This document shows, one piece after another, positions 1 to 8,791 of a DNA stretch of 64,000 nt (positions are counted from its first letter, which is position 1; each line of letters opens with the position of its first letter). Made by a program: the position numbers and the translations under genes. The stretch covers positions 124,001-188,000 of the forward strand of contig NZ_JANHAX010000003.1 of assembly GCF_030848945.1 (NCBI RefSeq), in the 5' to 3' direction. Below the pieces are notes generated by a model, which made no database searches, had not been told where the DNA came from, and saw nothing but the letters and a program-made list of their open reading frames with translations. This DNA is from Marimonas arenosa. Its GTDB lineage: Bacteria > Pseudomonadota > Alphaproteobacteria > Rhodobacterales > Rhodobacteraceae.

Positions 1-1414
1 CGTCCTGCACCTCGCCCGACATCTGTTCTACGACCACTTCGTGCTGCAGAAGATCGGTGCGCACTTTGTTGGGGTCGGCCGCGGGCAGGTCGCATTTGTT
101 GATCGCCACGATCATCGGCACCCCGGCCGCCTTGGCGTGATTGATCGCCTCGACGGTCTGCGGCATCACCGCGTCGTCCGCGGCAACCACAAGAACGACG
201 ATATCCGTCACCTGCGCACCACGGGCCCGCATACTGGTAAAGGCGGCGTGGCCCGGCGTGTCGAGGAAGGTCAGCACCGTCCCGCTGTCGGTCTTGACCT
301 GATAGGCGCCAATATGCTGGGTGATCCCCCCGGCCTCGCCGGAAACCACCTTGGCATTGCGGATTGCATCCAGGATCGAGGTCTTGCCGTGGTCGACATG
401 GCCCATCACAGTGATCACCGGCGGACGCGGCTGCATATCTTCGTCCTTGTCCTCTTCGGTCTGGATCACGTCCTCGACATCCGCGTCCGAAACCCGGACC
501 GCGTTGTGGCCGAACTCCTCGATGATCAGTTCGGCAGTGTCGGCGTCGATGGTCTGGTTCTGGGTCACCATCATGCCCATCTGCATCAGCGACTTGACCA
601 CGTCCGCAACCCGCTCGGCCATCCGATTGGCCAGCTCCTGCACCACGATGGCTTCCGGCAACTGCACGTCGCGCACGACCTTTTCGCGTTCAATCGGGCC
701 GCCCATGGCCTTCTGGCGGGCACGCTCCTGCTTGCGTTTCATCGCGGCCATCGAGCGTTGCCGCCCGCCTTCGCCGCCGGAAAGCGCCTGGTTCAGCGTC
801 AGCTTGCCCGAGCGGCGGCCGCCGTCGTCGCGTCCGCGGGCCGTTCGTCCGCGGTCCTCACGCTCGCGGTCGGCCTTGCGCTCACCCGGCTTGGCGGTCG
901 GTTTCGGGGCGGGGCGGGCTGCCGCCGCTGGCTCTTCGGCCGGGGCTGCCGCGGCGGCGGCGGCGCGCTTGGCGGCTTCCTCGGCCTCGCGCTTCTGGCG
1001 TTCTTCCTCTTCCGCCTTAGCCTTCAGCGCGGCTTCGCGTTCGCGCTCCTCGCGTTCCTTGGCCTCGGCTTCTTCACGGCGGCGCTGACGTTCTTCCTCG
1101 CGGGCCTTCTCCTCGGCTTCGCGCTGCGCTTCCTCGTCGGCTTCGCGTGCCTTGGCAGCGGCCAGTGCCTTCATCCGGCGCTCCATCTCGGCATCGGAAA
1201 TGCCCGCGGGCCGTTTCTTCGGATCGCCCTCGGCCGGCTTGGCCGTCGCTCCGGCAGCCGGTTTCGACGCACCGGGTTTGGGCACGACGACGCGCTTGCG
1301 CTTGGTCTCCACCACGACATTCTTGGTCCGTCCGTGGCTGAAGCTCTGCTTCACATTCCCCGAACGGGCGCCGCCGCGAAGGCCCAAAGTCTTTTTGCCG
1401 TCACTATCGCTCAT
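1..1414 (-). CDS. infB: Translation initiation factor IF-2 (N-terminal part; runs off left edge)
   Basis: IF-2 is the GTPase that places initiator tRNA on the small ribosomal subunit. The start is the ATG at 1414, reading [17 protein letters not shown], 10 bp after the ylxR stop. The N-terminal third (about 1260-780) is a low-complexity, charged Ala/Glu/Arg stretch, likely an extended helix, as is usual for proteobacterial IF-2. The G domain follows: the P-loop GHVDHGKTS is near 400-375, the DTPGHAAF switch II motif near 255, and NKCD near 110. The window edge cuts the gene after the G domain, so the EF-Tu-like domain 2 and the tRNA-binding C terminus are not visible. It is the last visible gene of the rimP-nusA-ylxR-infB operon. 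Identification is certain from the G-motifs and the operon order. Confidence 0.98.
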   Translation of the reverse strand, partial: MSDSDGKKTLGLRGGARSGNVKQSFSHGRTKNVVVETKRKRVVVPKPGASKPAAGATAKPAEGDPKKRPAGISDAEMERRMKALAAAKAREADEEAQREAEEKAREEERQRRREEAEAKEREEREREAALKAKAEEEERQKREAEEAAKRAAAAAAAPAEEPAAAARPAPKPTAKPGERKADREREDRGRTARGRDDGGRRSGKLTLNQALSGGEGGRQRSMAAMKRKQERARQKAMGGPIEREKVVRDVQLPEAIVVQELANRMAERVADVVKSLMQMGMMVTQNQTIDADTAELIIEEFGHNAVRVSDADVEDVIQTEEDKDEDMQPRPPVITVMGHVDHGKTSILDAIRNAKVVSGEAGGITQHIGAYQVKTDSGTVLTFLDTPGHAAFTSMRARGAQVTDIVVLVVAADDAVMPQTVEAINHAKAAGVPMIVAINKCDLPAADPNKVRTDLLQHEVVVEQMSGEVQD

Positions 1415-1424
1415 CTGGCTCTCT

Positions 1425-2045
1425 TCATCCTTTCCGGCGGGTGGTCCCGCCATCGGAGTCGCGCAAGGCTTTCAATCTCGCCGCCTCCTCTACAACACGT
1501 GGCGCCAAACCTCCAGCGCCTATGGCCGCATGGACTACGGTTTCTCGTCCAAAGGCCTGGCCTAGCTCATCGGAAGTGAGCCAGCCCACATATCTCGCGC
1601 CCTGCGGCGTCCACAGCTTACCCTTGCCGCGTTCGGACCCGTCGCTCGACTGCAGGAGCACCTTCACGTCCTCGCGCCCGAGCCAGTCCTTGACCTTCTC
1701 GAACCCGGCCACCGCCTGCCCCGACTTACGGGCCAGCGCGATGAGCTCGATCAGACGCTTCGTCAACAGTGCCTCGACCTGCTCAACCAGATCATCGGGC
1801 ACCTGCACCGCCTGCTTGGCCGCCCGGGCGAACAGCTTCTTCGCCACCGCCTTTTCCAGTGCCTGCCGCGCAGCGCTGACCCAGATGCCGCGTCCCGGCA
1901 GTTTGCCCGTGATGTCGGGCACGATCCGCGCCTGCGGACCCACGACGAAGCGGATAAGCCGGCCTTTCGGCAACAGCTCTCCTGTGGCGATGCACTTCCG
2001 CACCGTCCCGTCGTCCCGCGCCCTGGCTGCTCCGCCGCGCCCCAT
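1425..2045 (-). CDS. YlxR-family RNA-binding protein with C-terminal L7Ae-like part
   Basis: The 206-residue product begins [20 protein letters not shown]. The N-terminal half carries the YlxR (DUF448) signature RKCIATGE...LIRFV...PGRGIWV. The C-terminal half, from about residue 90, has the [18 protein letters not shown] pattern of ribosomal L7Ae-like RNA-binding folds, a fusion typical of alphaproteobacteria. The gene sits 24 bp after nusA and 10 bp before infB, so it is cotranscribed with them. YlxR proteins are linked to RNA binding and transcription/translation coupling, but the function here is inferred only from family and position. Confidence 0.93.
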   Translation of the reverse strand: MGRGGAARARDDGTVRKCIATGELLPKGRLIRFVVGPQARIVPDITGKLPGRGIWVSAARQALEKAVAKKLFARAAKQAVQVPDDLVEQVEALLTKRLIELIALARKSGQAVAGFEKVKDWLGREDVKVLLQSSDGSERGKGKLWTPQGARYVGWLTSDELGQAFGRETVVHAAIGAGGLAPRVVEEAARLKALRDSDGGTTRRKG

Positions 2046-2069
2046 GTCAGGATCTCCCGAGGCCTGCGA

Positions 2070-3755
2070 TCAGGCCCCGGCCTCCTCGGTTACGGCCTCG
2101 GCCTCTTCGGCCTCGGCTTCAGCCGCAGCAAGATCATCCGGGTCGACCCACCCGAGCATGACCCGGGCGGTCATGATCAGGTCCTGGGCCTCTTCGAGGC
2201 TGACGTCGAAGGGCTCCAGAAGGCCATCGTCCTTGACCCGCTCGCCATCGACCGTGGTCCAGCCGCCGGCCAGTTCCCAGTCGGCGCAGGTGGCGAAATC
2301 CTCCAGCGTCTTGACGCCATCCTCGGCCAGCGCCTCGATCATCTGCGGGGTCAGGCCTTCGAAGTTCACCAAGCTGTCCTCGACCCCCATCTCGCGCGCG
2401 CGCTCAAGCGCCTTGCGCGCCTGCTCTTCCAGAAAGTCCCGGGCACGGGCCTGCAGCTCGTTGGCCGTGTCCTCGTCAACCCCGTCGATCACCAGCAGTT
2501 CGTCCAGCTCGACATAACCCACCTCTTCGAGGTTGGTGAAGCCTTCGGCCACCAGAAGCTGGGCGAAGAACTCGTCGAGGTCCAGCGTTTCCATGAACAG
2601 CTTGGTGCGCTCTTCGAACTCCTTTTGACGGCGTGCCGATTCTTCTTCCTCGGTCATGATATCGATGTCGAGACCGGTCAGTTGTGACGCCAGCCGCACG
2701 TTCTGACCGCGACGCCCGATCGCCAGCGACAATTGCTCGTCCGGCACCACCACCTCGATACGCTCGGCATCCTCGTCGAGAACCACCTTCGACACCTCGG
2801 CCGGCTGCAGCGCGTTCACCAGGAAGGTCGGCACATCCTCGTTCCATGGAATGATGTCGATTTTTTCGCCCTGGAGTTCGTTCACGACGGCCTGCACGCG
2901 GCTGCCGCGCATCCCGACGCAGGCGCCAACCGGGTCGATTCCGCCGTCATAGGAGATGACGGCGATCTTGGCGCGGCTGCCTGGATCGCGGGCCACCGCC
3001 TTGATCTCGATGATGCCATCGTAGATCTCGGGCACTTCCATCTTGAACAGCTCGGCCATGAATTCCGGCGCGGTGCGGCTCAGGAAGATCTGCGGTCCCC
3101 GCGCTTCGCGGCGCACATCCTTGATATAGGCCCGGATGCGGTCGTTCGGGCGATAGCTCTCGCGGCCAATCTTGTCGTTCCGGCGCAGGATTGCCTCGCC
3201 GCGGCCGACGTCGACGATGACGTTGCCATATTCCTCGCGTTTGACGACACCATTGATGATGGTGCCGGCGCGGTCCTTGAATTCCTCGTACTGCCGGTCG
3301 CGCTCGGCCTCGCGCACCTTCTGCAGGATCACCTGCTTGGCGCTTTGCGCCGCGATCCGGCCCATCTCGACCGGCGGCACTTCTTCCCGGAATACGTCGC
3401 CGACCTGCGGACCGCCGGCAAGCTCTTCGATCGGCATCCCGTCCCGAACCCAGACCGAGCGACCGTCCTTCGACGGTTCGAAATAGGCCTTGGCCTGCTG
3501 GACCGTCAGTTCGGCCTGGTAGTTCTCCAGCTCCTCGTCCTCGACCACGGTGCGCACCCGGGTGAAGGTCGCGCGGCCGGTTTTACGGTCAATCGACACG
3601 CGAATGTCCATCTCTGCGCCGTAGCGGCTCTTGGCGGCCCGAGCGAGGCTCTCTTCCATCGCTTCCACCACGAGGCCTGGGTCGATCATCTTTTCCCGCG
3701 CCACGGCCTCAGCGGTTTGCAGCAGCTCCAGCTGGTTTGCAGAGGTAATTGCCAT
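2070..3755 (-). CDS. nusA: Transcription termination/antitermination protein NusA
   Basis: The product has 561 residues. It contains the N-terminal RNA polymerase-binding domain (MAITSANQLELLQTAEAVAR onward), an S1 domain around residues 165-230 (GTIINGVVKREEYGNVIVDV), two KH domains (DPVGACVGMRGSRV and LSLAIGRRGQNVRLASQL), and an acidic C-terminal extension with helix-hairpin-helix-like AR repeats. NusA binds RNA polymerase and nascent RNA and modulates pausing, termination and antitermination. It lies 5 bp after rimP, the classical order. Because a terminator-like hairpin precedes the operon, NusA may influence its own expression; that part is inference. Confidence 0.98.
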   Translation of the reverse strand: MAITSANQLELLQTAEAVAREKMIDPGLVVEAMEESLARAAKSRYGAEMDIRVSIDRKTGRATFTRVRTVVEDEELENYQAELTVQQAKAYFEPSKDGRSVWVRDGMPIEELAGGPQVGDVFREEVPPVEMGRIAAQSAKQVILQKVREAERDRQYEEFKDRAGTIINGVVKREEYGNVIVDVGRGEAILRRNDKIGRESYRPNDRIRAYIKDVRREARGPQIFLSRTAPEFMAELFKMEVPEIYDGIIEIKAVARDPGSRAKIAVISYDGGIDPVGACVGMRGSRVQAVVNELQGEKIDIIPWNEDVPTFLVNALQPAEVSKVVLDEDAERIEVVVPDEQLSLAIGRRGQNVRLASQLTGLDIDIMTEEEESARRQKEFEERTKLFMETLDLDEFFAQLLVAEGFTNLEEVGYVELDELLVIDGVDEDTANELQARARDFLEEQARKALERAREMGVEDSLVNFEGLTPQMIEALAEDGVKTLEDFATCADWELAGGWTTVDGERVKDDGLLEPFDVSLEEAQDLIMTARVMLGWVDPDDLAAAEAEAEEAEAVTEEAGA

Positions 3756-3760
3756 CTCTC

Positions 3761-4345
3761 TTAGTCCTCCTCGGAACCGGTCTCGGTTTCTATCTCGTCA
3801 AATTGCGTCTCATCCAGCGCGCCGGCCTCTTTCCTGGCCTTCAGCATCGCCTTGATCAGTTCGTCGGTCAGCACAAGCTTGGCGTCGGCCAGCCAGTCGT
3901 ATTTCAGACCCACGGTCACGTCTTCGCCATCCTGGCTGATATTGATCAGCACCTCGTCATCCTCGACGCCCGCCAGAACCCCACGCCAGCGTTTGCGCCC
4001 GTCAATCAGTTCGGCGGTTTCCACCTTGGCCTCATAGCCTTGGTAGTCGTCGAAATCCTTCAGCCGGGTGAGTGGCCGGTCGATGCCCGGAGAAGAGACC
4101 TCCAGCGAATAGGCATCCGTGATCGGGTCCTCGACATCGAGCACCGCGCTCAGCGCGTTGGAAATCTGGGCACATTCGTCCACGTCGATCCCGCCGCCTG
4201 ACCGCTCGGCCATCACCTGAAGCGTCTTGTGATCACCGCCCATCAGCCGCACCCGCACCAGTTCGAACCCCATGTCTTCGATGACAGGGGTGATGATCTC
4301 GGCGATCTTGCGATCCATCGCGGTTTTGGCGATCAGGTCTGCCAT
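3761..4345 (-). CDS. rimP: Ribosome maturation factor RimP
   Basis: This 194-residue protein of the RimP (DUF150) family assists maturation of the 30S subunit. Visible signatures are [20 protein letters not shown] at the N terminus, [20 protein letters not shown] in the middle, and an SH3-like C-terminal half. The start ATG at 4345 follows a likely ribosome-binding stretch GGAGCC. It is the first gene of the rimP-nusA-ylxR-infB operon. Only about 15 nt separate the start from an intrinsic-terminator-like hairpin, which suggests that transcription into the operon is controlled. Confidence 0.97.
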   Translation of the reverse strand: MADLIAKTAMDRKIAEIITPVIEDMGFELVRVRLMGGDHKTLQVMAERSGGGIDVDECAQISNALSAVLDVEDPITDAYSLEVSSPGIDRPLTRLKDFDDYQGYEAKVETAELIDGRKRWRGVLAGVEDDEVLINISQDGEDVTVGLKYDWLADAKLVLTDELIKAMLKARKEAGALDETQFDEIETETGSEED

Positions 4346-4359
4346 GAGGCTCCAGACAC

Positions 4360-4382
4360 AAAAAAACGGGCCCGCGGCCCGT
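4360..4382 (-). terminator. Intrinsic terminator-like hairpin in the rimP leader (candidate attenuator)
   Basis: On the minus strand ACGGGCC, loop GCG, GGCCCGT forms a seven-base-pair GC-rich stem directly followed by seven T residues (4366-4360). No minus-strand gene ends just before it, and rimP begins about 15 nt after it. It therefore lies in the 5' leader of the operon, not at a gene end. A rimP-leader attenuator family is known from alphaproteobacteria (Rfam, from memory); whether this sequence belongs to it was not tested. The stem and T-run are seen directly; the regulatory role is inferred. Confidence 0.7.
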
Positions 4383-4602
4383 CAGATTTCTCCGGTGGGC
4401 ACCGGGTTTGGACCCCAGCGCGCCGCTGTTGAGGGGGATATACGCCTGAAGGTGTGAGTCTGCAAGCCCTGCTTTACATATCAGTTCCCTGCTTGATCTT
4501 GCGCCGGATGCTCCGCGGGTTTGGAGGCCAGAGCCCCGCAGCAGTGACACAGAGCATTCACGCCGCTAGTCTTGATCTGTTTGACCCAGGCTTTTTCGAC
4601 CC
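4383..4602 (-). promoter_or_regulatory. Upstream leader/promoter region of the rimP operon
   Basis: This 220-bp stretch separates rimP from the divergent membrane-protein gene. I found no tRNA or convincing protein gene in it. It contains two related segments on the minus strand, about 4540-4510 and 4420-4395, both of the form CTGG..TCCAAACCCG followed by CCGG a few bases later. The downstream copy lies next to the terminator hairpin and can form a CCGGTG/CACCGG stem. These are candidate parts of an antiterminator or a protein-binding leader. The operon promoter must also lie here or further upstream, but I cannot place it. Confidence 0.45.
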
Positions 4603-5304
4603 ATGCCCGATCGCACCCGCCAGGATTACGTTCTCTCCTTCTACCGCGTCCGCCAGGCGCTGGGGCTTCTCGGTCTCGTCTTTCCGGTGCTGCTGCTGCT
4701 TGGCGGCTGGCTGGAAAACGCCCGGGTTCAGCCCTCGATCTCCGACTACTATCATACCACCCTGCGCGACATTTACGTCGGCACGCTGTTCGCCATCGGC
4801 ATCTTCCTTGTCAGCTACAAGGGTCATGTTCGCGAAAATGGCGAACGTCTGTCCGACAATCTCGCCGCCACGCTGGCCGGGGTCGGCGCTTTCGGGCTTG
4901 CCGTCTTTCCCAATCAGGTCGTCCCGGGTACCAAGAACATCTTCGAGTTCTTTCTCGGCGAATACGCCAAGTGGGGCCACTTTGTCGCCGCGGTGCTGTT
5001 TCTCGGCGCCATGGCCTATCTGTCGCTTGTCAAGTTCGCCCGTAGCGGCAAACCGGCCCGGCGCCGGATCTACCGGCTCTGCGGCTGGGCGATTCTGTTG
5101 TTCGGCGGCGCGGCGACCCTGTTCTCGATCCTGCGCGCCTGGACATCGCTGGGTTGGAGCGACACCATCGAGTCCTCGGGCATCATCTTTTGGTTCGAGG
5201 CGCTCGGCATCTGGGCCTTCGGGATCAGTTGGCTGACCAAGGGACAGGCCGATATCGCTTTGCTGCGCGGGCTGGAGAAGATCAGGCTGCGCCGTCGGCA
5301 TTAA
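4603..5304 (+). CDS. Six-segment integral membrane protein, function unknown
   Basis: The 233-residue product, MPDRTRQDYVLSFYRVRQAL..., has about six hydrophobic segments (residues 18-38, 55-73, 85-103, 122-141, 154-174 and 187-206) joined by short charged loops. The PSISDYYHT motif lies in the first extracytoplasmic or cytoplasmic loop. I do not recognise a catalytic motif; DUF998-like membrane proteins have a similar outline but I cannot confirm membership. It is divergent from rimP and stands alone. Its TAA stop shares the bases TTAA (5301-5304) with the end of a minus-strand tryptophan-rich reading frame. Confidence 0.75.
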   Translation: MPDRTRQDYVLSFYRVRQALGLLGLVFPVLLLLGGWLENARVQPSISDYYHTTLRDIYVGTLFAIGIFLVSYKGHVRENGERLSDNLAATLAGVGAFGLAVFPNQVVPGTKNIFEFFLGEYAKWGHFVAAVLFLGAMAYLSLVKFARSGKPARRRIYRLCGWAILLFGGAATLFSILRAWTSLGWSDTIESSGIIFWFEALGIWAFGISWLTKGQADIALLRGLEKIRLRRRH

Positions 5305-5426
5305 CGGTTCCGCAAGAGATCGCCGTGAAGGGTTAACGCCGCATCGCCCACCGCGCGCCAGACGGGATGCCAGCCAGGATGCCAGCCGGGGTACCATACG
5401 CCGGTTTCCACCGCCCGGCGCAACGG
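5301..5426 (-). other. Trp-rich short reading frame / repeat, copy A (after pip)
   Basis: Directly after the pip stop codon, and in the same frame, 41 codons stay open to a TAA at 5303-5301. The core, 5411-5355, encodes VETGVWYPGWHPGWHPVWR. The same 57-nt core occurs without gaps at 22666-22722 after argG, with 47 of 57 bases identical. Differences fall at codon position 3 (seven) and position 1 (three), never at position 2, which favours a translated sequence over a structural RNA. There is no clear Shine-Dalgarno site; possible starts are TTG 5423 or GTG 5411. It could be a microprotein, a readthrough tail or a mobile repeat. Treat it as a candidate. Confidence 0.5.
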
Positions 5427-6410
5427 TTAACGTGTCGTGCGCAGCCCCGCGATCTGGTCCATGGCGCGGACCAACTCGCGGCTGATTCCGGGTTCTGACA
5501 AAGCATGCCCAGCCACCGGCACCATCCGCAAATCCGCCTTCTTCCATTTCCGCGCCAGCCCATAGGACGCCCGCGGCGGGCAGATCATGTCATAACGCCC
5601 TTGCACGATCACGCCCGGGATGTGGGAAATTTTGTCTATATCTTCAAGGATTTGCCCGTCCCGTTCCAGGAAGATATTGTTGATGAAATAGTGGTTTTCC
5701 AGTCGGGCGAAGGCGCGCGCATAGGTGCCGTCGGTCACGCCGCTTTCGCCGTTCGAGCGCACCGAGGCCAGCGCATTTTCCCACCGCGCCCAAGCCTTGG
5801 CAAAGGCCATTTCCTCTGCCTGGTCGCCGGAAAACAAGCGCTTGTTGTAGGCCGCAATCAGGTCCCCGTGTTCCCGCTCGGGGATAATCCCTTGGAATCG
5901 CTCCCACAATTCCGGCCAGAATCGCCCCACACCGCCGCCATAGAACCACCGAAGCTCGGCCTTGGTGGCCAGGAAGACCCCTCGCAGGATAAGCTGCTGC
6001 ACCGCCCGGGGGTGCGTCTCGGCATAGATCAGTGCAAGTGTCGCCCCCCAGCTGCCCCCGAAAACGATCCATTTATCGATGTTTAACAGATCGCGAATAC
6101 GCTCGATATCGTCGATCAGGTGCCAGGTCGTGTTGTTCTCCACGCTGGCATGCGGCCGTGACCGGCCACAGCCGCGCTGGTCGAATAGGATGATGCGATA
6201 GTGATTGGGCTCGAAATAGCGCCGCATCGCCGGGCTGCAGCCGCCGCCCGGGCCACCGTGGAACACGATCACCGGCTGGCCGTCGGGATTGCCGGATTGC
6301 TCCATGTAGATCTGGTGGCCGTCGCCGGTGTCGATCATCCGACGGTCAAACGGCTCAAGGGACGGATAAAGGTAATCCGCCGCGTTCCGTGGGCCAGAAT
6401 ATTTGTCCAT
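5427..6410 (-). CDS. pip: Proline iminopeptidase (S33 alpha/beta hydrolase)
   Basis: This 327-residue cytoplasmic aminopeptidase releases N-terminal proline. The oxyanion-hole motif HGGPGGG is at residues 51-57, the nucleophile elbow GGSWG has Ser120, the acid is the Asp of GRYDMICPP near residue 270, and the base is the His of VAGHALSEP near 300. The length and motif order match the family. It is divergent from ubiG; the two starts are 64 bp apart. Immediately after its TAA comes the in-frame Trp-rich repeat copy A. Confidence 0.96.
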   Translation of the reverse strand: MDKYSGPRNAADYLYPSLEPFDRRMIDTGDGHQIYMEQSGNPDGQPVIVFHGGPGGGCSPAMRRYFEPNHYRIILFDQRGCGRSRPHASVENNTTWHLIDDIERIRDLLNIDKWIVFGGSWGATLALIYAETHPRAVQQLILRGVFLATKAELRWFYGGGVGRFWPELWERFQGIIPEREHGDLIAAYNKRLFSGDQAEEMAFAKAWARWENALASVRSNGESGVTDGTYARAFARLENHYFINNIFLERDGQILEDIDKISHIPGVIVQGRYDMICPPRASYGLARKWKKADLRMVPVAGHALSEPGISRELVRAMDQIAGLRTTR

Positions 6411-6474
6411 GGCGAGCCTGTCCGATCGTGCCTATATGGTGAGGCGCACCCAAGTTGAGCATATGGAGAGCAGA

Positions 6475-7221
6475 ATGCAACCCGCTGAGAGCACCGTCGA
6501 TCCTGCCGAAGTGGCCAAGTTCGAAGCCATGGCCGCCGAATGGTGGGATCCCGACGGCAAGTTCAAGCCGCTGCACATGCTGAACCCCTGTCGACTTGAC
6601 TATATCACCAATCAAATCGCCGGGGAATTCGGCCGGGAGCTTGATGCTCCCGGACCGTTCGAGGGCCTGCGCCTGCTCGATATCGGCTGTGGCGGAGGGC
6701 TGCTCAGCGAACCCATGGCCCGGCTGGGCGCGACGGTGGTGGGCGCGGATGCGGCGCCGCGCAACATTCCGGTGGCGCAGGTCCATGCCGAGCAATCGGG
6801 GCTTGAGATCGATTATCGCAACGTCACTGCCGAAGCGCTGGCCGCGGCCGGAGAGAAGTTTGACGTCGTGCTGAATATGGAGGTGGTCGAGCACGTGGCC
6901 GACCCGCTGGCGTATCTCACCGCCTGCCGCCAACTTCTGAAACCCGGCGGCCTTCATATCTGTTCGACCATCAACCGTAACCCCAAGAGCTTTGCGATGG
7001 CCATCGTAGGCGCCGAGTATGTGATGCGATGGCTGCCCAAAGGCACCCATGAATGGAACAAGTTCATTACGCCGGATGAGCTATTCAGCCTTCTGGAACA
7101 GGCAGGGCTTCGCCCGGTCGATCGCAAGGGATTCGTTTTCAACCCGATCAGTTGGCGCTGGTCCGTTTCCGACCGCGACCTGTCGGTGAACTACGTCACC
7201 GCCAGCGTGAATCCGGCCTAG
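6475..7221 (+). CDS. ubiG: Ubiquinone biosynthesis O-methyltransferase
   Basis: UbiG carries out both O-methylation steps of ubiquinone synthesis. The 248-residue product starts at ATG 6475 ([20 protein letters not shown]), chosen because GGAG lies six bases upstream; an in-frame ATG at 6463 is a less likely start. Motif I is [20 protein letters not shown], followed by VVGADAAP and the conserved [11 protein letters not shown] and [14 protein letters not shown]. The stop codon shares the bases CTAG with the stop of the convergent MarR gene. Confidence 0.97.
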   Translation: MQPAESTVDPAEVAKFEAMAAEWWDPDGKFKPLHMLNPCRLDYITNQIAGEFGRELDAPGPFEGLRLLDIGCGGGLLSEPMARLGATVVGADAAPRNIPVAQVHAEQSGLEIDYRNVTAEALAAAGEKFDVVLNMEVVEHVADPLAYLTACRQLLKPGGLHICSTINRNPKSFAMAIVGAEYVMRWLPKGTHEWNKFITPDELFSLLEQAGLRPVDRKGFVFNPISWRWSVSDRDLSVNYVTASVNPA

Positions 7222-7658
7222 TCGCCTTCCAGCTTCAATCGCAACTCGCGCAGAATCGGAAGGGCTGCGCGGACCTTGTCCTCGCCCAGGTCTCCTGTCA
7301 GCTCGGTCAGAACCGGGCCGATTGCTGCCAACGCTGCGTCGCGTGCCTGCCGACCGGCAGGGCTGATCGCCACCATCTTGCGTCGGGCATCGTCCCAGTC
7401 GGGCCGGATATGGATATACCCCGCCCATTCCAGCTTGCCGAGCGTATTGGTCATCGCTCCGCGGGTGACGTGGAAACTCTTGGCAAGCTGCGCTGGGCTA
7501 CGCTCCTCACCGGAATGCGCCAGATGGTTCAACACCGAGAAATGCGAGATTTCCATACCCTTGGGCAACACCTTGGTCAGCCGGTTCCGCACCAGCTGAT
7601 CCGCCGTCAGAATCTCGCTTAACAGCGCGACGGCGAGGGCGTTGCTCGGATCATTCAT
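7218..7658 (-). CDS. MarR-family transcriptional regulator
   Basis: The 146-residue protein is a winged-helix MarR regulator. The recognition region is [20 protein letters not shown] and the wing [18 protein letters not shown], near residues 55-100, with long flanking dimerisation helices. Its start overlaps the stop of the nitrilase-family gene by one base, so the two are translationally coupled and it may regulate that gene. The ligand is unknown. It is convergent with ubiG, with overlapping stops. Confidence 0.93.
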   Translation of the reverse strand: MNDPSNALAVALLSEILTADQLVRNRLTKVLPKGMEISHFSVLNHLAHSGEERSPAQLAKSFHVTRGAMTNTLGKLEWAGYIHIRPDWDDARRKMVAISPAGRQARDAALAAIGPVLTELTGDLGEDKVRAALPILRELRLKLEGD

Positions 7659-8491
7659 CAGGGTCCTTCGTAATCCCGGTCATGGTTCAGCGACGGCACG
7701 CGCTGCCTCGCTTTTGCCACTTCGCCCATGTCGAGATCAACAAACGTGACGCCGCAGCCTGTTCCCGCATCTGCCAAAACCTCTCCCCACGGCGCTATGG
7801 CCAGCGAATGGCCATAGGTCCGCCGTTCCTTGCCATCCCGCACGTAGTGCACCCCGGTTTGAGCTGGGGCAAGCACGAAACATCCCGTCTCGATTGCCCG
7901 GGCGCGTAACAGGGTTTCCCAATGCGCCGCACCGGTTACGGCCGAAAAGGCCGCTGGCACGGTGATGATCTCGGCCCCGGCATGAGCCAGCCTGCGATGC
8001 AGATAGGGAAAACGAATATCATAGCAGATTGTCATGCCTATGGCGGCGAAATCGGTCTGTGCCACAATCGCCCGTGCTCCGGGCCGGTAGTGCGCGGATT
8101 CGCGATAGGTCTCGGTTTCGCTGACATTCACGTCGAACATGTGGATCTTGTCGTATTGCGCCGCAATTTCACCCTGCGGAGAAATCAGCAAGGACCGGTT
8201 GGCAAAGCGTCCGTCCCTGTCGTGGGTCAGCAGCCCCAGCGACCCGATCAGTACCCACAGACCCAGCGCTTCGGCTTCCTGGCGCACGGCGGCAAGTGTC
8301 GGGTCATCCTCCTGGTGGTGCAGCACGGCGCGCTGATGGGTGCGGCTGCCTGAGATACAGTTCGTGACTTCGGGGGAAAGCGCGAATTGTGCGCCGCCGG
8401 CATGGGCCGTGTGCAGATGCGCCTTGAGATCGGCCAGGTTTTCACCCGGGTCTTCGACCGAGGTCATCTGGATAAGCGCCGCGCGGACCAT
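7658..8491 (-). CDS. Carbon-nitrogen hydrolase (nitrilase superfamily, NIT1/NIT2-like)
   Basis: This 277-residue amidohydrolase has the complete Glu-Lys-Cys triad: Glu41 in LSPEVTNC, Lys115 in YDKIHMFDV and Cys156 in MTICYDIRFP. The YDIRFP and HMFDV motifs are typical of Nit proteins that repair deaminated glutathione or hydrolyse omega-amides. The gene begins a tightly packed minus-strand group with the downstream MarR regulator; the glutaredoxin gene ends five bases upstream of its start. A glutathione-related role fits both the motifs and the neighbour, but the exact substrate is inferred. Confidence 0.92.
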   Translation of the reverse strand: MVRAALIQMTSVEDPGENLADLKAHLHTAHAGGAQFALSPEVTNCISGSRTHQRAVLHHQEDDPTLAAVRQEAEALGLWVLIGSLGLLTHDRDGRFANRSLLISPQGEIAAQYDKIHMFDVNVSETETYRESAHYRPGARAIVAQTDFAAIGMTICYDIRFPYLHRRLAHAGAEIITVPAAFSAVTGAAHWETLLRARAIETGCFVLAPAQTGVHYVRDGKERRTYGHSLAIAPWGEVLADAGTGCGVTFVDLDMGEVAKARQRVPSLNHDRDYEGP

Positions 8492-8496
8492 CGCGA

Positions 8497-8754
8497 TCAG
8501 GACGCCAGCAGGGCGTCGAGCTTGCCGGCACGTTCGAGCGCGTAGAGGTCATCGCAGCCCCCGACATGGGTGTCGCCGACAAAAATCTGCGGCACCGTGT
8601 GACGGCCGTTGGCGCGCTGCATCATCTCGGGTTTGCGCGACGGGTCGGCCCAGACATCGATCTCGGAATATTGGACCCCTTTCTGATCGAGCAGCCGCTT
8701 GGCCGCGTGGCAGAAGCCACACAGCGGAGAGGTGTATATTTCAACCGGTTTCAT
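8497..8754 (-). CDS. grxC: Glutaredoxin 3 (dithiol)
   Basis: This 85-residue glutaredoxin starts at ATG 8754 (MKPVEIYTSPLCGFCHAAK); a longer reading frame exists but adds a non-conserved tail. The redox motif is CGFC (Cys12, Cys15), with the cis-proline in TVPQIFV and the glutathione-binding GGCDDLYAL. It reduces protein and glutathione-mixed disulfides in the cytoplasm. It lies between comF and the nitrilase-family gene on the same strand. Confidence 0.96.
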   Translation of the reverse strand: MKPVEIYTSPLCGFCHAAKRLLDQKGVQYSEIDVWADPSRKPEMMQRANGRHTVPQIFVGDTHVGGCDDLYALERAGKLDALLAS

Positions 8755-8791
8755 TGGCGTTTCCCTGGCACTTTCGCTCTTTGTCCCGGAT

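Noticed and set aside
41..1579. 512-codon plus-strand frame over infB
   Set aside because: Antisense to the IF-2 G domain; no motif.
4390..4560. tRNA gene upstream of rimP, as metY in E. coli
   Set aside because: I searched both strands for a cloverleaf, anticodon arm and TTC loop and found none; the similar TCCAAACCC boxes lack acceptor stems.
5333..5563. 76-codon minus-strand frame over the end of pip and repeat copy A
   Set aside because: It uses a different frame from the one with codon-like conservation between the two repeat copies.
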